Positions 63,976 to 64,000 of a stretch of 64,000 nt of DNA are shown here, one piece after another. The DNA is from Comamonadaceae bacterium UBA2121. GTDB lineage: Bacteria; Pseudomonadota; Gammaproteobacteria; Burkholderiales; Burkholderiaceae_C. The notes under the pieces were generated by a model. It worked only from the letters and a program-made list of their open reading frames with translations. It was not told the origin of the DNA and did not search any database. A program made the translations under genes and the position numbers. The DNA lies in NCBI GenBank assembly GCA_002331385.1, contig DCYB01000002.1, positions 62,001-126,000 on the forward strand, read 5' to 3'. Numbering within the stretch: position 1 is the first letter of the stretch; each line of letters starts with the position of its first letter.

Positions 63976-64000
63976 ATGCCCCGCACTCCGCAAACAAATC
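63976..64000 (+). CDS. Possible start of a gene cut by the window edge
   Basis: ATG at 63976 preceded by CAGGAGAT at good spacing; visible peptide MPRTPQTN. Too short to identify. Confidence 0.35.

Overview
The window reads as a chromosomal segment of a high-GC, aerobic betaproteobacterium, most likely Comamonadaceae (Burkholderiales). The evidence is the aa3-type cytochrome oxidase operon with ctaG, SURF1, ctaA, ctaB and SCO beside a CIRCE-controlled rpoH, the Bug-type (TctC) binding proteins, and a beta-ketoadipate (pca) cluster under an IclR-type regulator. No CRISPR array, rRNA or intact mobile element was found. One tRNA (Arg, CCT) and two degraded IS3-family transposase remnants are present.

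Layout. 1-3.9 kb: partial M16 peptidase, ftsY, cutA, nitrilase. 3.9-13.4 kb, minus strand: a tightly packed operon that is the most unusual part of the window. From promoter side to distal end it encodes a DUF2946-like secreted protein, a TonB-dependent receptor, compact ExbB and ExbD, TonB, a periplasmic single-span protein, a NapH-like membrane polyferredoxin, a 2-hydroxyacyl-CoA dehydratase / double-cubane-type protein, its BadF/BcrA-type ATP-dependent activator, and a CcdA-like membrane protein. Several consecutive genes overlap by 4-11 bases. This suggests that TonB-driven import is coupled to ATP-driven low-potential reduction.

13.7-20.1 kb: a broken acyl-CoA synthetase gene, a GntR/FCD regulator, an AtoE-like carboxylate transporter, and an 1117-residue fusion of a molybdopterin oxidoreductase with a VanB-type flavin/2Fe-2S reductase. 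The following 20.1-20.9 kb is a gene desert with an IS3 remnant. 20.9-23.1 kb: rpoH behind a perfect CIRCE, then a Bug protein. 23.1-33.1 kb: the cytochrome c oxidase gene set, including a 37-residue small assembly protein, a second SCO-like protein and a CoxB-cytochrome c-OmpA fusion. A perfect FNR-type box lies upstream of coxB.

33.5-40.8 kb: housekeeping and accessory genes (BioC-like methyltransferase, ComF, TrmL, LysR, DUF4148, ParA-like ATPase, LysE exporter, KefC-type antiporter). 40.8-50.4 kb: a catabolic cluster (Bug protein, muconolactone isomerase-like CatC, AtoE, SDR, YciI, cyclase, pcaD, pcaF, pcaJ, pcaI) divergent from the IclR regulator, with an operator of PcaU/PcaR-like geometry between them. 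50.4-51.0 kb: a non-coding region with two 40-bp repeats, each holding a perfect DnaA box.

51.0-62.4 kb: DUF1841, tandem universal stress protein, cytochrome c4, MoxR ATPase with a VWA partner, and tamA-tamB. 62.5-64 kb: tRNA-Arg, an IS3 remnant, a YkvA-like (DUF1232) gene and the possible start of another gene at the edge.
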